In this document: in pieces, positions 13,687-15,836 of the stretch
How positions within the stretch are numbered: position 1 is the first letter of the stretch
How the letters are laid out: every line of letters begins with the position of its first letter
Assembly (NCBI GenBank): GCA_002418285.1
Contig: DIDT01000047.1
Location: 3,425 to 19,260 of the forward strand
Direction: 5' to 3'
DNA from: Phycisphaerales bacterium UBA5793
GTDB lineage: Bacteria > Planctomycetota > Phycisphaerae > Phycisphaerales > UBA5793
Length of the DNA: 15,836 nt
Program-made: the position numbers and the translations under genes
The notes under the pieces: model-generated
Database searches by the model: none
Told to the model about the DNA's origin: nothing
What the model saw: only the letters and a program-made list of their open reading frames with translations

Positions 13687-13709
13687 CACGCGTAAGCACG
13701 GGTCCTGCC

Positions 13710-14162
13710 CTACGCGCTCACTGCTTGACTCTCCCGCTTCGTCGCCGGCTGCCAGTGCGCCACGTTCACGCCGTACGCGTTGCCCCAGATCCGGCGCAAC
13801 TGCTCGGCCGTCTCGCGCTTGCCGCACTCCGGACAGATGACGTGTTCACCATCACCATCTTCGATCACCGGATGCCGACACTTGCGACACAACATCATCG
13901 TGCTCGCCGCAAGACGCCGCGCCTCGCGCCGCTGCGCCCCGGCGAAACTCCAACTACCGAAGCCGATCATCGAGACGCTCGCCACGTTCATCACGATTAG
14001 GCTCACGCTTGAAGCGCCGAGCCAGAAGATGGCCGCGATCATCAAAACCAGTGTCGCCACGTAGAACAGTGCGATGCCGCCGAGCCACAGCCGCTCCGCC
14101 TGACTCCAGCGAACGGCGAACAGAAACCCCTCCGGCAACTCGAACCGCCACCGCAGCGCCAT
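13710..14162 (-). CDS. Two-helix membrane protein with C-terminal zinc ribbon
   Basis: The 150-residue protein has an N-terminal amphipathic section (MALRWRFELPEGFLFAVRW), two hydrophobic segments (about 27-50 and 51-74), an Arg-rich stretch (78-86) and a C-terminal zinc ribbon: C92 and C95 in CRKC, C110 and C113 in CPECG. The tail (GNAYGVNVAHW) resembles nothing I know. Such membrane-anchored ribbons are abundant in planctomycetes, without known function. The ATG at 14162 is six bases after the -10 of the promoter at 14169-14197, so a leaderless transcript is likely and no Shine-Dalgarno is seen. The frame runs open to 14441, but that part overlaps the promoter block and is not credible. Confidence 0.8.
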   Translation of the reverse strand: MALRWRFELPEGFLFAVRWSQAERLWLGGIALFYVATLVLMIAAIFWLGASSVSLIVMNVASVSMIGFGSWSFAGAQRREARRLAASTMMLCRKCRHPVIEDGDGEHVICPECGKRETAEQLRRIWGNAYGVNVAHWQPATKRESQAVSA

Positions 14163-14164
14163 GC

Positions 14165-14205
14165 CGCCAGCGTAACGAATCCCCGCCATCCTGTCAATCG
14201 CGATC
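14165..14205 (-). promoter_or_regulatory. Promoter block, copy 1
   Basis: On the minus strand TTGACA (14197-14192), 17 bases, TACGCT (14174-14169), then six bases to the ATG at 14162. The 41-base block is 88% identical (36 of 41) to 14705-14745 ahead of the next gene upstream. The conserved part extends beyond the hexamers to the outer flank GATCGCGA, suggesting a shared regulator or a duplicated promoter. Confidence 0.7.
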
Positions 14206-14266
14206 TCCCCGTCATCCACGCGCAGGCGGGGATCAAGACCAGCAGCGAACGCGGATCCAGTCCGCC

Positions 14267-14653
14267 TCACTTCGTCGGCAGCACCGCCGCCCGGGCCTCT
14301 CTCAATCGCTTGGCACTCTTGAGATACTTCGGCAGGCCCGCGAGCATGATGTAACTGAGCAGCGTCCCGATCGGAAACCCGAGGATGTACAACGCCGCCA
14401 TTACATACGCCAGCGGCGCCCACCTCGGATTCCCGCGCCACGTCGCGATCCCGCCCACAACACCCGTCACTCCGATGATCGCCATGACGACGAACACCAG
14501 GCGCGGCGGGTCGTCAGCCTCCGGCCCCTCGATCGCCATCGCCGTGCCCCCAAGCGCCAGAATGGCCCCGAGCAGCACGAACAGGACCGAGATCGCACGA
14601 ATGTTCCGGTAGTTGCGATACTCCGCCGGTTCCAGCACCTGCGACGCCTTCAT
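14267..14653 (-). CDS. Small multi-pass membrane protein
   Basis: The 128-residue protein has a short polar N-terminus (MKASQVLEPAEYRNYRNI) and four hydrophobic segments (about 19-42, 52-70, 80-96 and 97-108), ending in a basic tail (KYLKSAKRLREARAAVLPTK). No family is recognised with confidence. The ATG at 14653 has GGAGG four bases upstream. The promoter block at 14705-14745 would put the 5' end of the mRNA about 50 bases earlier, at another ATG pair (14702-14697) in a different frame; that frame runs to 14514, but its product is not membrane-like and is unlikely. It lies upstream of the zinc-ribbon gene on the same strand, 104 bases away. Confidence 0.78.
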   Translation of the reverse strand: MKASQVLEPAEYRNYRNIRAISVLFVLLGAILALGGTAMAIEGPEADDPPRLVFVVMAIIGVTGVVGGIATWRGNPRWAPLAYVMAALYILGFPIGTLLSYIMLAGLPKYLKSAKRLREARAAVLPTK

Positions 14654-14704
14654 GTAACCTCCATGGCCCACCGGGCGACAACAACCGCCGTCCGAACATC
14701 ATCG

Positions 14705-14745
14705 CGCCAGCGTAACAGATACACGCCATTCTGTCAATCGCGATC
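14705..14745 (-). promoter_or_regulatory. Promoter block, copy 2
   Basis: On the minus strand TTGACA (14737-14732), 17 bases, TACGCT (14714-14709), followed after six bases by ATGATG (14702-14697). It is the partner of the block at 14165-14205; the five mismatches all lie in the spacer between hexamers, so both hexamers and outer flanks are conserved. Confidence 0.7.
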
Positions 14746-14776
14746 CCGCGCACCCGACGATCCGCGCCCGTCCACG

Positions 14777-14799
14777 GACCCTGAGCCTGTCGAAGGGTC
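14777..14799. repeat. REP-like extragenic palindromic element
   Basis: GACCCT (14777-14782) and AGGGTC (14794-14799) flank the core CTGAGCCTGTCGAAGGG (14781-14797), the commonest form of an intergenic repeat seen in many GC-rich bacteria. Open frames across it give the telltale LRQAQGP and DPEPVEG peptides, a reason to discount those frames. Confidence 0.65.
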
Positions 14800-14910
14800 A
14801 GGACGCGTGTTTTCACCGCAGCGCGCCACTTCGGCTCTCACCCACCCAACGCCCGGGCATCGCATGCCAGGGCCAGACCGAACACGACACGCATCTCATA
14901 CCATCCCCCA

Positions 14911-15708
14911 ATGCCCGCCCCGCGCAAACCCTCCGCCTGGCGCCGCCTCGTCAAACAACTCATCATCTGCCTCCTCCTCGGCGCCATCCTCCAGTACGTG
15001 ATCGCCGCCGCGTTCTCGCTGATAGGCTCGTATGGGAACCGACGTCACTCGTGGTCCCTCGAAGTATCGGAAGGACCCCTCTACGCCGCCGTCTATGTGT
15101 ACGAACACCCGACCCTCGGCCGAGATGTCCTGACAGGTTCGTTTCAGTTCGCGATCGATCGCCACAGGGCGCCAATCCCCGACGCCATGCCCGACTGGAG
15201 CCGCGGGGAATGGCTCAACGAATTCCAGATCGCCAATCGCCTGATCGACCCGAGCGAAAAGACGCCGCCGGCGCGGCCCCCGGCGTGGTCGCGATTCTCC
15301 ACTCTGCAAACCGATCCGAACTTTGATTACTACCCCACTCGCGCGCAGCCCGCCTTTCTCGAGGTCGCCACGGGCTGGCCCATGCGCAGCGCTTCCTACT
15401 TCGCGCACTACGCCGAAGGCGGCGGCGTCTATCAGGTGCGCGACGGCCTGGCCCTCGCCGACACCGTCCGCGCCATCTACGTCACCCCCCGCGTCATCCC
15501 GCTCACCATCTACTGGCCCGGCGCCATCGTCAACACACTGACCTACGCCGCGCTGCTGGCGATCCTGTTCATCTTCGCGCCGCTGCTGCGCCGCCACCTC
15601 CGCCGCCGCGCCGGCCGCTGCCCCACCTGCAACTACGACCTCCGAGCCACCACCACCGGCGCCTGCCCCGAATGCGGCGCGCAAGTGAATTCGGGTGCCG
15701 TGGCCTGA
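14911..15708 (+). CDS. Membrane protein with C-terminal zinc ribbon
   Basis: The 265-residue protein has a basic start, a first membrane helix (about 15-39), an extracytoplasmic-looking middle of about 165 residues rich in Trp, Tyr and Pro (RHSWSLEVSEGPLYAAVYVYEH..., WPMRSASYFAHYAEG), a second helix (about 205-227), an Arg-rich stretch (RRHLRRRAGR) and a zinc ribbon: C237 and C240 in CPTCNYDLRA, C252 and C255 in CPECG. The CxxCxYDLRA...CPECG ribbon is very characteristic of planctomycete membrane proteins; its role is unknown. By the positive-inside rule the ribbon is cytoplasmic. No Shine-Dalgarno or clear promoter precedes the ATG; the start was chosen as the first ATG before the helix. Confidence 0.85.
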   Translation: MPAPRKPSAWRRLVKQLIICLLLGAILQYVIAAAFSLIGSYGNRRHSWSLEVSEGPLYAAVYVYEHPTLGRDVLTGSFQFAIDRHRAPIPDAMPDWSRGEWLNEFQIANRLIDPSEKTPPARPPAWSRFSTLQTDPNFDYYPTRAQPAFLEVATGWPMRSASYFAHYAEGGGVYQVRDGLALADTVRAIYVTPRVIPLTIYWPGAIVNTLTYAALLAILFIFAPLLRRHLRRRAGRCPTCNYDLRATTTGACPECGAQVNSGAVA

Positions 15709-15725
15709 CCGAGGCTCGGAGAGGA

Positions 15726-15793
15726 AAGGCCACGCGATTGCGCGATTCACTATCAAACTGAACGGCCCGCCCGCCGCGCGCCCGCGTGGCCTT
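15726..15793. repeat. Inverted repeat at the right edge
   Basis: AAGGCCACGCG (15726-15736) and CGCGTGGCCTT (15783-15793) are perfect 11-base inverted repeats separated by 46 bases. They follow the 14911 gene stop by 18 bases. They may form the base of a long structured 3' end, or mark the ends of a small element; no gene lies between them. Confidence 0.5.
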
Positions 15794-15836
15794 CCGGTCG
15801 CAGAGCCTCCCTCCAGATTGGGATGAAAGCCTGCTG

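Noticed and set aside
14896..15756. 286-codon minus-strand open frame
   Set aside because: It is antisense to the zinc-ribbon membrane protein, with a Gly/Ala/Asp-rich product and no domain.

Overview
This 15.8 kb GC-rich window looks like chromosomal DNA of a planctomycete, probably in or near the Phycisphaerae. The reasons are three proteins with planctomycete-type zinc ribbons (CxxCGYxLRGL...CxECG and relatives), small membrane proteins of the DUF805, DUF2752, DUF4190/GYF and DUF2062 types, and secreted proteins whose C-terminal repeat domains are typical of that phylum. This placement is by eye. The only firm core genes are frr (ribosome recycling factor) and csaA. No tRNA, rRNA, CRISPR array, insertion sequence or phage gene was seen.

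Layout. 1-367: no credible gene, but a strong stem-loop at 14-58. 368-1650: three small membrane-protein genes on the minus strand (DUF805, DUF2752, DUF4190-like). 1794-2653: a plus-strand GYF/DUF4190-like gene with a probably leaderless promoter, then a His/Asp-rich lipoprotein gene. 2664-3443: a minus-strand SAM methyltransferase. 3661-4953: a near-consensus promoter embedded in an inverted repeat, driving a 401-residue helix-turn-helix (HTH) protein I do not recognise. 5032-5976: a secreted protein ending in a perfect intrinsic terminator. 6084-10236: a radical SAM gene, two paralogous secreted proteins and a single-pass membrane protein, with two gene remnants between them. 10267-11842: a DUF2062 membrane protein diverging from a zinc-ribbon gene that overlaps csaA. 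11867-12424: an LpoB-like lipoprotein. 12605-13573: a small conserved-looking protein, then frr. 13710-15708: two minus-strand membrane proteins behind near-identical promoter blocks, then a plus-strand membrane protein with a C-terminal zinc ribbon.

The most informative region is 6.1-10.2 kb. The order is radical SAM (+), secreted protein A (-), a stub at 8227-8287 matching the 3' end of the single-pass membrane gene (-), a stub at 8296-8430 matching the 3' end of the radical SAM gene (+), secreted protein B (-), and the intact single-pass membrane gene (-). This is what remains if a three-gene unit was duplicated in tandem and a deletion then fused the middle, at or near a run of eight Cs. 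The fossil shows that the three genes once travelled together, so they are candidates for a shared, uncharacterised function, perhaps radical-SAM modification of an exported protein. That function is inference only.

Regulation visible in sequence includes three promoters placed exactly six bases upstream of an ATG (leaderless type), two promoters containing inverted repeats, and a hairpin between promoter and ribosome binding site of the single-pass membrane gene.
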